Source: Salegentibacter sp. (GTDB taxonomy: Bacteria; Bacteroidota; Bacteroidia; Flavobacteriales; Flavobacteriaceae). Taken from it: 57,577 bases of DNA. The position numbers were made by a program, and so were the translations under genes. The stretch covers positions 1 through 57,577 of the forward strand of contig JAGXIG010000087.1 of the NCBI GenBank assembly GCA_024635815.1, in the 5' to 3' direction. Below are positions 41,744 to 50,493 of this stretch, piece by piece. The notes under the pieces were generated by a model. That model made no database searches, had not been told where the DNA came from, and saw nothing but the letters and a program-made list of their open reading frames with translations. Each line of letters starts with the position of its first letter. Position 1 is the stretch's first letter.

Positions 41744-44374
41744 TTATTTCAGACTTTCTAAACTAGCCTTAATCGCTTCTATTTTTGCTTCGGCGTCAGC
41801 TTTTTTTGCTTTTTCAATAGCCACTACTTTTTCCGGTGCGTTATTTACAAAACGCTCGTTAGAAAGTTTCTTTTCCACAGAATTCAAAAAGCCTTGATTG
41901 TATTTTAATTCTTCTTCCAATTTTTCTATTTCAGCTTCCACATCTATGGAGCCTGCGATAGGAATAAAATATTCATTAGATTTTACACGAAAAGAAAGTG
42001 CGCCTTCAACTTGCTTATCAACATAACTAAAAGCATCTATATTGCCCATTCTCAAGATCACAGGGTCGAATAATTCTGAAGCTTTTTCATTATTCATCAC
42101 CATAAGGTCTATGGTGTTTTTAAACGAAATATTCTTTTCTTTTCTTGTTTTTCTAATTCCTGCAATTACTTCTGAAGCCAAACCAAATTCGTTGATTATT
42201 TCTTCATTGAATTCTTTAAGCTCCGGCCACTTTGCAATGATCAATGCTTCGGAAGGAGTTCTCTCTGTAATTTCCTGCCAGATCTCTTCAGTTACAAACG
42301 GCATAAATGGATGAAGAATCTTAAGATTCTCCTCTAATATTTCAATAACAGCCTTAAAGGTTTTCGCATCCATAGGCTGCCCGTAAGCGGGTTTCACCAT
42401 TTCGAGGAACCAGGAACAGTAATCATCCCAAATCAGCTTATAAGTGCTCATTAAAGCATCACTCATACGGTATTTGGAGTAATGATCTTCAATTTCAGCA
42501 AGGGTTTTCCTGAATCTTGCCGTGTACCAGTCTATCGCGATTTTAGAAGTTTCGTCCTGTTCCTTTTCTTCGGAAATTTCCCAGCCTTTTACCAGTCTGA
42601 AAGCATTCCATATTTTGTTTGTAAAGGCACTCCCCTGCTTACAAAGGTCTTCCTCGAACATTAAATCGTTTCCGGCGGGAGAACTCAATAACATTCCTAC
42701 CCGAACCCCATCTGCGCCATATTGCTCAATTAAGCCAAGAGGATCTGGTGAATTCCCCAGGGATTTAGACATTTTTCTACGCTGCTTGTCACGAACAATT
42801 CCGGTGAGATATACGTTTTTAAAAGGTCTTTCACCTCGATATTCATACCCGGCCATGATCATACGCGCTACCCAGAAAAATAAAATTTCGGGAGCGGTTA
42901 CAAGATCGTTGGTGGGATAATAATATTTAATTTCTTCATTCTCCGGCTCCAGAATTCCGTTAAAAACGCTCATTGGCCATAACCAGGAAGAAAACCAGGT
43001 ATCCAGCGCATCTTTATCCTGAATTAATTCTTCAGCCTTTAAACTCGCATTTCCGGATTTCTTACGGGCTTTTTCCAAAGCTTCTTCAGCAGTTTCGGCT
43101 ACCACAAAATCTTCTTTTCCACTTCCGAAATAATAAGCAGGAATCTGTTGACCCCACAAAAGCTGACGTGAAATATTCCAGTCACGCACATTTTCCATCC
43201 AATGCTTATAAGTATTCAGGAACTTATCTGGAACCAGGTTGATTTCATCTCCAATTACGGCATCAATAGCCGGTTTGGCCAGTTCTTTCATCTTTAAAAA
43301 CCACTGGTCGCTCAATTTTGGTTCTATAACCGCACCTGTGCGCTCACTGGTTCCTACTTTATTGGTATGCTCTTCTATTTTGGTAAGCACACCCATTTCT
43401 TTTAATTCTTCAACAATTTCTTTTCTGGCCTGGAACCTGTCCTTTCCTTCATAATGCATTCCGTATGCATTCAGGCTGGCATCATCATTTAAAATATCTA
43501 TTACCTCAAGATTGTGCTTATCTCCCAGCATTTTATCGTTCTCGTCGTGCGCGGGAGTAACTTTTAAACACCCGGTACCAAACTCCACATCTACATATTC
43601 GTCTTCAATAATTGGAATTACCCGATTACAAATAGGCACGATTGCTTTTTTACCTTTTAAATGAGTAAAACGCTCATCGTTTGGATTAATACAAATCGCA
43701 GTATCTCCCAGAATGGTTTCCGGGCGGGTGGTGGCGATGGTTAAAACTTCATCACTCCCTTCTATTCTATAATTCAGGTAATAAAGATTTCCCTGTTTTT
43801 CCTGGTGAATTACTTCTTCATCAGAAAGTGTGGTTTTTGCTACCGGATCCCAGTTTACCATTCGATAACCCCGGTAAATAAGGCCTTTTTCATAAAGATC
43901 TACAAAAACCTTAATTACTGAAGCTGACATATTTTCATCCATCGTAAATTTCGTTCGATCCCAGTCGCAGGAAGCTCCAAGCTTTTTTAACTGTTCAAGA
44001 ATAATACCCCCGTGCTTATGTGTCCAATCCCAGGCGTGTTGTAGAAATTCCTCACGGCTAAGATCGTTTTTATCAATTCCTTCAGCCTTTAATTTTGCTA
44101 CCACTTTAGCTTCAGTTGCGATAGAAGCATGATCTGTTCCCGGTACCCAGCAGGCATTAAAACCTTTTAACCTTGCGCGTCTCACCAAAACATCCTGAAT
44201 GGTATTATTCAGCATATGGCCCATATGCAAAACCCCGGTCACGTTTGGTGGCGGGATCACAATGGTGTAAGGCTCTCTCTCGTCTACTTCTGAATGAAAA
44301 TACTTGTTTTCCATCCAGTAGTTATACCATTTATCTTCTACTTTTTTTGAATCGTATTGGGAAGCAATCGCCAT
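41744..44374 (-). CDS. valS: valine--tRNA ligase
   Basis: The 876-aa class I synthetase has the HMGH ATP-binding motif in [18 protein letters not shown], the zinc/editing domain, the KMSKS loop ([14 protein letters not shown]), the anticodon-binding domain and a C-terminal coiled coil ([20 protein letters not shown], then KKLSNE). The start [16 protein letters not shown] is chosen; the upstream ATG adds ten unrelated residues. Minus strand, convergent with the ACBP operon. Confidence 0.96.
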   Translation of the reverse strand: MAIASQYDSKKVEDKWYNYWMENKYFHSEVDEREPYTIVIPPPNVTGVLHMGHMLNNTIQDVLVRRARLKGFNACWVPGTDHASIATEAKVVAKLKAEGIDKNDLSREEFLQHAWDWTHKHGGIILEQLKKLGASCDWDRTKFTMDENMSASVIKVFVDLYEKGLIYRGYRMVNWDPVAKTTLSDEEVIHQEKQGNLYYLNYRIEGSDEVLTIATTRPETILGDTAICINPNDERFTHLKGKKAIVPICNRVIPIIEDEYVDVEFGTGCLKVTPAHDENDKMLGDKHNLEVIDILNDDASLNAYGMHYEGKDRFQARKEIVEELKEMGVLTKIEEHTNKVGTSERTGAVIEPKLSDQWFLKMKELAKPAIDAVIGDEINLVPDKFLNTYKHWMENVRDWNISRQLLWGQQIPAYYFGSGKEDFVVAETAEEALEKARKKSGNASLKAEELIQDKDALDTWFSSWLWPMSVFNGILEPENEEIKYYYPTNDLVTAPEILFFWVARMIMAGYEYRGERPFKNVYLTGIVRDKQRRKMSKSLGNSPDPLGLIEQYGADGVRVGMLLSSPAGNDLMFEEDLCKQGSAFTNKIWNAFRLVKGWEISEEKEQDETSKIAIDWYTARFRKTLAEIEDHYSKYRMSDALMSTYKLIWDDYCSWFLEMVKPAYGQPMDAKTFKAVIEILEENLKILHPFMPFVTEEIWQEITERTPSEALIIAKWPELKEFNEEIINEFGLASEVIAGIRKTRKEKNISFKNTIDLMVMNNEKASELFDPVILRMGNIDAFSYVDKQVEGALSFRVKSNEYFIPIAGSIDVEAEIEKLEEELKYNQGFLNSVEKKLSNERFVNNAPEKVVAIEKAKKADAEAKIEAIKASLESLK

Positions 44375-44401
44375 ATTGGTCTGGTTTTTGAAAAATAAAG
44401 G

Positions 44402-44409
44402 CAAAAGTA
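44402..44409 (-). promoter_or_regulatory. -7 promoter box of valS
   Basis: TACTTTTG on the minus strand, a perfect TAnnTTTG, 27 bases before the valS ATG. Confidence 0.5.
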
Positions 44410-44452
44410 ATTATAACTTAAGGATTATAAAAGAAGTTGATTTGAATATAAT

Positions 44453-44483
44453 TTTGAGTATACATCATTTCAGCTTATCTTTA
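44453..44483 (+). promoter_or_regulatory. promoter of the DUF1573 gene
   Basis: TTTG (44453-44456), then 19 bases, then TATCTTTA (44476-44483), one base off TAnnTTTG. The ATG is 27 bases downstream. Confidence 0.55.
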
Positions 44484-44510
44484 CCTTTCGTTTATTAAAA
44501 ACCAGAAATT

Positions 44511-44900
44511 ATGAAAAAGTTAATCGCTATTGCCATTTTTGTTGTTGCCGGTTTAGGCACTGCAATGGCACAGGAAACAGCCAAAATAGAATTCAAAAGT
44601 GAAACTATTGATTATGGCGAAATAAAAAAAGGAAGTGACGGGCTTAGGGTTTTTGAATTCACCAACACCGGAAATGCTCCATTGGTTATTGCCAATGTAA
44701 CTTCAAGTTGCGGGTGTACCATCCCTAAAAAGCCTGAAGAACCTATTCAACCGGGCGAAACCGGTGAGATCGAGGTGAAATATGATACCAAAATAGTTGG
44801 GCCAATTAGAAAAACGATCACCGTTTACTCTAATGCAGATGAACCTACAAAATCACTGAAAATTAAAGGAAGAGTTATCGAAGATGATAGCAGCCGTTAA
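44511..44900 (+). CDS. DUF1573-domain secreted protein
   Basis: The 129-aa protein has a signal peptide (MKKLIAIAIFVVAGLGTAMA) and a DUF1573/Ig-like domain: DYGEIKKGSDGLRVFEFTNT, GNAPLVIANVTSSCGCTIPK, and EIEVKYDTKIVGPIRKTITV. The two Cys in SCGCT are family-conserved. Periplasmic or surface; role unknown. Followed by a split terminator that contains repeats. Confidence 0.88.
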   Translation: MKKLIAIAIFVVAGLGTAMAQETAKIEFKSETIDYGEIKKGSDGLRVFEFTNTGNAPLVIANVTSSCGCTIPKKPEEPIQPGETGEIEVKYDTKIVGPIRKTITVYSNADEPTKSLKIKGRVIEDDSSR

Positions 44901-44921
44901 TTTTTAAGCTTAAAAATTACG

Positions 44922-45040
44922 AAAAGGCCGTTTGAAATGTCTTATTTCTGTCAAGGTGAACTTGTTTCAGCTTCTAACATCTTAGATCCTGAAATAAATT
45001 CAGGATGACGTTTATAAAACACATTTCAAACGGCTTTTTT
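44922..45040 (+). terminator. terminator of the DUF1573 gene, loop occupied by repeats
   Basis: GCCGTTTGAAATGT (44927-44940) and ACATTTCAAACGGC (45021-45034) are perfect 14-base arms, flanked by AAAA and TTTTTT. The 80-base loop holds two opposed dispersed repeats, GTCAAGGTGAAC...TTTCAGCTTC (44950-44973) and TTAGATCCTGAA...TTCAGGATGACG (44982-45010). The arms most likely once formed an ordinary short-loop terminator into which the repeat pair was inserted. Confidence 0.72.
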
Positions 45041-45162
45041 ACGCCTGTAAATTTAGAATTAAACTAAAAAAATGCAATTTAAGATCTAACCAATTATAAC
45101 GAAAAATAGGCTTATAATCTTACAGGAATTTTGCATTTTTGCACTTTATTAAAAACAATCCC

Positions 45163-46353
45163 ATGCCAAGTATTTCAAACAAAGGGCGTAATATGCCCGA
45201 ATCTCCAATAAGAAAATTAGTTCCTTTTGCTGAAGCAGCCGCAAAAAAAGGGAAAAAAATCTACCAGTTAAATATAGGGCAACCAGATATTGAAACGCCT
45301 AAAGCCGCTCTAGATGCGGTAAAAAACAACGATATAGATGTTCTTTCTTACAGCCATTCTGCTGGATTTGAATCGTACAGAACCAAACTGGCCAAATATT
45401 ATCGTAAAAATGACATCCCGGTAGATGCTGAAGATATTATCATCACCACCGGAGGTTCTGAAGCTTTGTTATTTGCTATGGGAAGCATAACCGACCCGGG
45501 AGATGAAGTGATTATTCCAGAGCCTTTTTATGCAAATTATAATGGTTTTGCAACAGCTTCAGGAGTGCAAATTATCCCCATTAAAGGTTCTATTGAAGAT
45601 AATTTTTCGCTTCCGGCAATCTCAGAATTTGAAAAATTAATTACCGATAAAACCAGGGCGATTTTACTCTGCAACCCGGGAAATCCAACCGGTTATCTTT
45701 ATACCCGAGAAGAAATCCAGCAGCTAGCAGATTTAGCGCTGAAACATGATTTATTCATTGTTGCCGATGAAGTGTATCGGGAATTCGCTTACGATGGTGT
45801 AAAACATCATTCTATTATGAGCATTCCCGGTCTGGAACAAAATGCCATAATGGTAGATTCTGTTTCTAAGCGTTACAGTATGTGTGGTGCCCGAATTGGT
45901 TGCCTTGTTTCGAAGAATAAAGAAGTAATGACTGCAGCAATGAAATTTGCACAGGCAAGATTAAGTCCGCCTACCTTTGCTCAAATAGCTGCGGAAGCTG
46001 CGTTAGATACGCCAGATGAATATTTTGAGGAAGTAAATAAAGAATATACCGAAAGAAGAAATCTTTTAATTGAAGGTTTAGAGAAAATTCCTGGGGTAAA
46101 AGTAGCAAAACCAAAAGGTGCGTTTTATTGTATCGCCGAACTACCTATAGAAAACGCCGATAAATTTGCCCAGTGGTTGCTGGAAGATTTTGAATTTAAC
46201 AAGGAAACCGTAATGGTTGCTCCTGCTGCCGGATTCTACTCTACTCCAAATACTGGAATGAACCAGGTTCGTATTGCGTATGTACTGAAAAAAGAAAACC
46301 TGGAAAGAGCCATTGAAATCCTTAAAATAGCCCTGGAAGAATACAACAAATAG
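45163..46353 (+). CDS. class I/II pyridoxal phosphate-dependent aminotransferase
   Basis: A 396-aa fold-type I aminotransferase of the aspartate/kynurenine type. LNIGQPDIETPKAAL is the N-terminal substrate motif, TTGGSEALLFAMGSI the cofactor-phosphate loop, LCNPGNPTGYLYT and ADEVYREFAYDG hold the conserved Asn and Asp/Tyr, SVSKRYSMCGARIGCLV contains the PLP lysine, and QVRIAYVL the substrate-binding Arg. The exact amino donor is unknown. The start MPSISNKGRNMPESP at 45163 is used; it precedes murB by three bases. Confidence 0.92.
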   Translation: MPSISNKGRNMPESPIRKLVPFAEAAAKKGKKIYQLNIGQPDIETPKAALDAVKNNDIDVLSYSHSAGFESYRTKLAKYYRKNDIPVDAEDIIITTGGSEALLFAMGSITDPGDEVIIPEPFYANYNGFATASGVQIIPIKGSIEDNFSLPAISEFEKLITDKTRAILLCNPGNPTGYLYTREEIQQLADLALKHDLFIVADEVYREFAYDGVKHHSIMSIPGLEQNAIMVDSVSKRYSMCGARIGCLVSKNKEVMTAAMKFAQARLSPPTFAQIAAEAALDTPDEYFEEVNKEYTERRNLLIEGLEKIPGVKVAKPKGAFYCIAELPIENADKFAQWLLEDFEFNKETVMVAPAAGFYSTPNTGMNQVRIAYVLKKENLERAIEILKIALEEYNK

Positions 46354-46356
46354 CCC

Positions 46357-47370
46357 ATGCAGGTTGCTGAAAATTTTTCGCTTAAAGAGTATAATACTTT
46401 TGGGGTAGATGTAAAGGCCAGAAAATTTATTTCGGTGCATTCTACCGAAGAACTACGTGATGTTTTACAGCAAACCTATGCTTCTGAAATTTTTGTGTTG
46501 GGAGGCGGCAGTAATATGTTGCTCACTCAGGATATAGATAAAACCGTTATTCATATTGGCTTAAAGGGAATTGAACTTGTTTCTGAAAGTCGGGATGAAG
46601 TAGTTTTAAAAGTTGGTGCTGGTGAAAACTGGCATCAATTTGTGCTGCATTGCATTGAAAAAGGTTACGGCGGATTAGAAAATCTTTCTTTAATCCCAGG
46701 CAATGTGGGCACCGCACCGGTTCAAAATATCGGCGCCTATGGCGTTGAACTTAAGGATACTTTTGAATCTTGTGAAGCTATGCGCATTCAAACCCTGGAG
46801 ATTAAAACTTTTAGTCTGGAACAATGTGAATTTGATTACCGGAACTCTGTTTTTAAAAATAAACTGAAGGGAGAATATATTATCACTTCGGTAAATTTCA
46901 GGTTAAATAAAGGGAGTCATCAATTAAGCACTTCTTATGGTGCCATCCAGGCTGAACTGGATAAAATGGAAATCAAAGAACCTACTATTAAAAATGTTTC
47001 GGATGCTGTGATAAGTATTCGGCAAGAGAAATTGCCAGACCCAAGAGAATTGGGAAACAGCGGCAGCTTTTTTAAAAACCCGGTTATTAAAGAAACCGAA
47101 TTCAAAAAACTTCAAAAACAATTTCCTGAAATACCCTTTTATGCCCTGCACGCTAATAAAATAAAAGTTCCTGCAGGCTGGCTCATAGATCAGGCTGGTT
47201 TAAAAGGATACCGACTAGGAGATGCGGGTGTTCATAAAAAACAGGCATTGGTTTTAGTTAATTACGGAAATGCTAGCGGTGAAGAAATTTTAGCCCTTTC
47301 TAAAGAAATTCAGGATAAAATCTATAAAAAATATACGATTAAACTTGAACCTGAGGTAAACATCTTCTAA
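46357..47370 (+). CDS. murB: UDP-N-acetylmuramate dehydrogenase
   Basis: The 337-aa FAD enzyme reduces UDP-GlcNAc-enolpyruvate to UDP-MurNAc with NADPH. LKEYNTFGVDVKARKF is the N-terminal motif, VLGGGSNMLL the FAD loop, GLENLSLIPGNVGTAPVQNIGAYGVELKD the conserved core and GNSGSFFKNPVI holds the catalytic Ser. GVHKKQALVLVNYGNA closes it (type I). It starts four bases after the aminotransferase stop, so co-transcription is likely. Confidence 0.96.
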   Translation: MQVAENFSLKEYNTFGVDVKARKFISVHSTEELRDVLQQTYASEIFVLGGGSNMLLTQDIDKTVIHIGLKGIELVSESRDEVVLKVGAGENWHQFVLHCIEKGYGGLENLSLIPGNVGTAPVQNIGAYGVELKDTFESCEAMRIQTLEIKTFSLEQCEFDYRNSVFKNKLKGEYIITSVNFRLNKGSHQLSTSYGAIQAELDKMEIKEPTIKNVSDAVISIRQEKLPDPRELGNSGSFFKNPVIKETEFKKLQKQFPEIPFYALHANKIKVPAGWLIDQAGLKGYRLGDAGVHKKQALVLVNYGNASGEEILALSKEIQDKIYKKYTIKLEPEVNIF

Positions 47371-47436
47371 TTTCTGTAGGGAAATATTTAACGTTCAGCC
47401 TACAAAAATAAGCGTTTATTTAGCTTAAAATTAGCA

Positions 47437-47465
47437 TTTTGGCTCTTATAATAATCTTATATTTA
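47437..47465 (+). promoter_or_regulatory. possible promoter ahead of the TPP riboswitch
   Basis: TTTTG at 47437-47441 and TATATTTA at 47458-47465, one base off TAnnTTTG. The spacing is about 16 bases, shorter than the usual 19-21, so this is weak. If it is not real, the riboswitch would be read from the murB transcript. Confidence 0.35.
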
Positions 47466-47471
47466 TAATAT

Positions 47472-47543
47472 CAATATCGGGGTGCTTAGGCTGAGATATA
47501 CTCGCAAAACCTGATCTGGTTAATTCCAGCGTAGGAAATATTG
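47472..47543 (+). ncRNA. TPP (thiamine pyrophosphate) riboswitch aptamer, orphan
   Basis: All conserved blocks of the THI element are present: GGGGTGC (47479-47485), GGCTGAGA (47489-47496), ACCTGATCTGG (47509-47519), TAAT and CCAGCGTAGGAA (47526-47537). A closing stem CAATAT (47472-47477) pairs with ATATTG (47538-47543). No thi gene or transporter follows; the next gene is on the opposite strand. Expected ligand TPP; ligand binding would favour the terminator downstream. Confidence 0.93.
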
Positions 47544-47577
47544 AATCTGAAAAGACTTTATTGTCTTTTGAAGAGTG

Positions 47578-47612
47578 AGCTTCATTTTCCTTAGGGAAAA
47601 TGAAGCTTTTTT
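47578..47612 (+). terminator. riboswitch expression-platform terminator
   Basis: AGCTTCATTTTCC (47578-47590) pairs perfectly with GGAAAATGAAGCT (47595-47607), 13 bp, loop TTAG, followed by TTTTTT. A separate hairpin AAAAGAC/GTCTTTT (47550-47569) lies between aptamer and terminator. Confidence 0.9.
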
Positions 47613-47624
47613 ATTTATACAAAT

Positions 47625-47655
47625 TCAAAAAAACCACTGGCTAATGCCAGCGGTT
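47625..47655 (-). terminator. terminator of the fasciclin gene
   Basis: On the minus strand AACCGCTGGC pairs with GCCAGTGGTT around ATTA, followed by TTTTTTT. It lies 13 bases from the riboswitch terminator on the other strand. Confidence 0.8.
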
Positions 47656-47685
47656 AAGTTTGAAATCAATTTATCTGATTGTAAT

Positions 47686-48303
47686 CTAAGAAGCTTTTTT
47701 CATAACAACGGCATCGATTAAATGAACCATTCCGTTAGAAGCTTCAATATCTGTAGCGATAATAGTTGCTTTATTTCCGTTTTCATCCTGAAGAACAATA
47801 TTATCACCGTCCATCATTGCCTTAAGTTCTGCTCCATCCATTGTAGAGAAACTTGCTTCGCCATCTCCATCTTCTATCATCTGGCTCAAATCGGAGGCAG
47901 TAATTTCGTCATCTATTACGTGATACTTCAACACTGTAGCTAATTGATCTTTATTTTCGCTTTTCATCAATTCGTCTAAAGTAGCTTTATCAACTTTTTC
48001 AAATGCGCTGTTAGTAGGTGCAAAAACGGTATACGGACCTTCATCTTCAGTAAATGTAGTTGCAAGATCTGCATTTTGAAGTGCGCTAACTAAGGTACTT
48101 AAAGAATCGGTTGCCATTGCCTTAGCTGCAATACTATTAGATTCCATTTCCATTCGTTCTTCTTCAGCTTGCATTTCAGCCTGACGTTCAGCCTCAGCCT
48201 GCTCCATTTTTGCTTTTTCCTCTTCTTTCTTTTTAGTGTCTTCACACGAAGTAAAACTGAAGGCAAACGCAGCCAGGAGTATTAATAAAATTTTGGTTTT
48301 CAT
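47686..48303 (-). CDS. fasciclin-domain lipoprotein
   Basis: The 205-aa protein has a lipoprotein signal (FAFSFTSC, Cys 20), then a long Glu/Lys/Met-rich stretch of about 40 residues (KKKEEEKAKMEQAEAERQ), probably a coiled coil or linker, and one fasciclin (FAS1) domain: LVSALQNADLATTF, GPYTVFAPTNSAFEKV, LKYHVIDDEITASDL, TIIATDIEASNGMVHLIDAV. FAS1 domains mediate adhesion. Its 3' end faces the TPP riboswitch on the opposite strand. Confidence 0.9.
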   Translation of the reverse strand: MKTKILLILLAAFAFSFTSCEDTKKKEEEKAKMEQAEAERQAEMQAEEERMEMESNSIAAKAMATDSLSTLVSALQNADLATTFTEDEGPYTVFAPTNSAFEKVDKATLDELMKSENKDQLATVLKYHVIDDEITASDLSQMIEDGDGEASFSTMDGAELKAMMDGDNIVLQDENGNKATIIATDIEASNGMVHLIDAVVMKKAS

Positions 48304-48444
48304 AAGTTTAGTTTTTAGTGGTTTAAACTAACTAATTTATTACCTAAACCTGACATAAACAGCGTTTTACAATTAAATTTTAGTTAAATTGTGTAAAGCT
48401 TATACTAATATTCCCCTTAATTTTCCTAAACGTCATTTTATTGT

Positions 48445-48452
48445 TATTTTTG
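48445..48452 (+). promoter_or_regulatory. -7 promoter box ahead of the small membrane protein
   Basis: TATTTTTG, a perfect TAnnTTTG, 84 bases before the ATG at 48536. AGGAGG at about 48511 in the leader is a good purine-rich site but lies too far from the start to be its RBS. Confidence 0.45.
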
Positions 48453-48535
48453 CAGTAGTAATATCCCTATTGTTTCGGGGAATTATTAAAATAAAAACTT
48501 TCTTTGAAAAAGGAGGTTTTAGAAAAAATACAGCT

Positions 48536-48748
48536 ATGCAATTATTTTTGATAACAATAGTACTTTTAGGACTGGCCTTTGCCGGAATTGCCATAAAAAT
48601 ATGGGGAAAGAAAGACGGTAAATTTGCAGGAACCTGCGCAAGCCAAAGTCCGTTTTTAAATAAAGAGGGCGAGGCCTGCAGTTTCTGCGGAAAAATGCCC
48701 GATGAAATGTCTGATTGCTCTGGAGAAGAAAAAAAGGCGGCTAATTAG
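48536..48748 (+). CDS. small membrane protein with Cys-rich tail
   Basis: The 70-aa product has one transmembrane helix (MQLFLITIVLLGLAFAGIAIKIW) and an exposed tail with four Cys, including CSFCGK (CxxC) and GTCASQSP. A longer frame from 48389 adds 49 residues, but the ATG at 48536 directly before a typical membrane segment is preferred. Homologues are common in flavobacteria as unnamed membrane proteins. It lies five bases before the glycosyltransferase gene. Confidence 0.7.
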   Translation: MQLFLITIVLLGLAFAGIAIKIWGKKDGKFAGTCASQSPFLNKEGEACSFCGKMPDEMSDCSGEEKKAAN

Positions 48749-48753
48749 ACTAA

Positions 48754-49857
48754 ATGGCAACACTTTTACTGGGGTTTTTCTTATTATTTTCCTTAATTAT
48801 CCTGGTCTATTATCTGGCCTTTTTCGCATTTGCAAATGATAAAACTAAAAATCCCGGTAAGTTAAACCTGCCGGTTTCGGTAATTGTTTGCGCAAAAAAT
48901 GAAGCCGAAAACCTTAAAAATTTCCTTCCTCCTATCCTGGATCAGGATTATCCCGATTTTGAAGTAATTGTAATAAATGATGCTTCTCAAGATGAAACTT
49001 TAGAAGTTATTGAAAATTTCCAGGCTTTAGATGGCAGGGTGAAACTGGTAGATGTACAAAATAATGAAGCCTTTTGGGCCAATAAAAAATACGCACTTAC
49101 TCTGGGAATTAAAAAAGCTAGAAATCCTTATTTAATTTTTACTGATGCTGATTGCGCTCCGCAAAGCAGAAATTGGATAAAACATATGGCTACCGGATTT
49201 CAGGAAGAAAAAAGCATTGTTCTTGGTTATGGTGGCTATTTCAAAAACAGTAGATCATTACTAAACAAACTCATTCGCTTTGAAACCTTGCTTACCGCAA
49301 TTCAGTATTTTTCATATGCAAAATTAGGAAATCCGTATATGGGGGTGGGCAGGAATCTTGCTTATACCTCCAAACAATTTTATGATCAAAAGGGATTTGC
49401 GAATCATTTGCACCTGCGATCAGGTGACGATGATCTTTTTGTAAATGAAGGAGGCAACGAAGACAATACTTTTATTTGCCATCACCCCGAAGCCAGCACG
49501 CGAAGTGTTCCAAAAACCGATTTAAAATCCTGGTTTCAACAAAAAAGAAGGCACGCTTCAGTAGCCGGATTTTACAAAACAAAAGACAAGGTTTTACTGG
49601 GTTTATTTTATGCTTCCCGATTCTTTTTCTGGATCTTATTGGCAGTCCTATTAGTACTTCAGTTTCATTGGCAATTGGTTTTAGGGGCTGCAGGGTTGGT
49701 TTTGTTGGTGCAAGCAGTTGTCTACGCTAAATCGGCGCAAAAAGTTCAGGAGACAGATGTGGTTTGGTTATTTCCGTTTTTAGAAGTATTTTTAATATTT
49801 ACCCAATTTGGCATATTTATAGCAAACAGCGTTTCAAAACCTACGCATTGGAAATAA
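48754..49857 (+). CDS. family 2 glycosyltransferase
   Basis: The 367-aa GT2-fold enzyme has an N-terminal transmembrane helix, then the GT-A domain: VSVIVCAKNEAENLKNFLPP, VIVINDASQDETLEVIENF, FTDADCAP (DxD metal site) and GDDDLFVNE; WFQQKRRHASVAGF is the Q(Q/R)xxRW-like acceptor motif. Two to three C-terminal transmembrane helices follow. A processive or lipid-linked sugar transferase is likely; the sugar is unknown. Its 3' end overlaps the sigma-factor start by 10 bases. Confidence 0.9.
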   Translation: MATLLLGFFLLFSLIILVYYLAFFAFANDKTKNPGKLNLPVSVIVCAKNEAENLKNFLPPILDQDYPDFEVIVINDASQDETLEVIENFQALDGRVKLVDVQNNEAFWANKKYALTLGIKKARNPYLIFTDADCAPQSRNWIKHMATGFQEEKSIVLGYGGYFKNSRSLLNKLIRFETLLTAIQYFSYAKLGNPYMGVGRNLAYTSKQFYDQKGFANHLHLRSGDDDLFVNEGGNEDNTFICHHPEASTRSVPKTDLKSWFQQKRRHASVAGFYKTKDKVLLGLFYASRFFFWILLAVLLVLQFHWQLVLGAAGLVLLVQAVVYAKSAQKVQETDVVWLFPFLEVFLIFTQFGIFIANSVSKPTHWK

Positions 49858-50420
49858 ATCACGAATTGCTACTTACTAAAATTAAAGCTGCCAAAAAAGG
49901 GAGTCAGTCGGCTTTTAATTATCTGCTCGATACATTTTGGGATAACGTTTACGGGTTTCAGCTTAAAAAAACTGGAAGCGCCTACGAATCTGAAGATATT
50001 ACCATCCAAACTTTTTCCAAGGCTTTTAAAAGAATTGAAACTTTTGATGAAGATTATTCTTTTAGCACCTGGCTTATCGCCATTTCAAAGAATATTCACG
50101 TAGATATGCTTCGGAAGCAAAAATCTTCTATCAGGTCTCAAACCACTTCAGATCAAAGTGATAAGGTTTACCGCATCGCCGATGAAACCCCTACTATTGA
50201 AGATAAATTAATCAGTGAACAGCATTTAGCGCAACTGCTTACCGATATTAAACAATTAAAGCCACATTATCAGGAAGTGATCAACCTTAGGTATTTTCAG
50301 GAGAAATCTTATAAAGAAATCGCTGAAAGCCTGGATGAACCTATGAATAATGTAAAGATTAAACTCCTGAGAGCTAGAAAGTTACTCGCCGAAATTATTG
50401 AAGGTAGAAAACAGAGGTAA
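49848..50420 (+). CDS. ECF-type RNA polymerase sigma factor
   Basis: The 190-aa sigma-70-family protein has region 2 (SQSAFNYLLDTFWDNVYGFQ, EDITIQTFSKAFKRIETF, FSTWLIAISKNIHVDMLR) and region 4 (QLKPHYQEVINLRYFQEKSY followed by KEIAESLDEPMNNVKIKLLR). The likely start is TTG at 49848, overlapping the glycosyltransferase stop region, because the family starts xEINxxLLxK; the frame upstream from 49764 would translate through the glycosyltransferase gene. No anti-sigma gene is adjacent; the target regulon is unknown. Confidence 0.86.
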   Translation: MEINHELLLTKIKAAKKGSQSAFNYLLDTFWDNVYGFQLKKTGSAYESEDITIQTFSKAFKRIETFDEDYSFSTWLIAISKNIHVDMLRKQKSSIRSQTTSDQSDKVYRIADETPTIEDKLISEQHLAQLLTDIKQLKPHYQEVINLRYFQEKSYKEIAESLDEPMNNVKIKLLRARKLLAEIIEGRKQR

Positions 50421-50444
50421 GTTATCACCGACTTAACAGTCTAA

Positions 50445-50476
50445 TTTATTCAGTTCAATAGATTATTGTATCTTTG
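50445..50476 (+). promoter_or_regulatory. promoter of lipA-gapA
   Basis: TTTA (50445-50448) as -33, 20 bases, then TATCTTTG (50469-50476), a perfect -7 box. The lipA ATG is 17 bases downstream. Confidence 0.6.
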
Positions 50477-50493
50477 AAACCTAGAATTTTACT

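Noticed and set aside
42042..43454. Several frames antisense to valS
   Set aside because: Shadows of the long conserved valS gene.
47722..47943. 73-aa frame downstream of the TPP riboswitch, antisense to the fasciclin gene
   Set aside because: It would place a gene under the riboswitch, but its sequence is just the complement of the FAS1 domain and shows no thiamine-related motif.
48389..48535. N-terminal extension of the small membrane protein
   Set aside because: It covers the promoter box at 48445 and has no conserved features; the ATG at 48536 gives a standard membrane segment.
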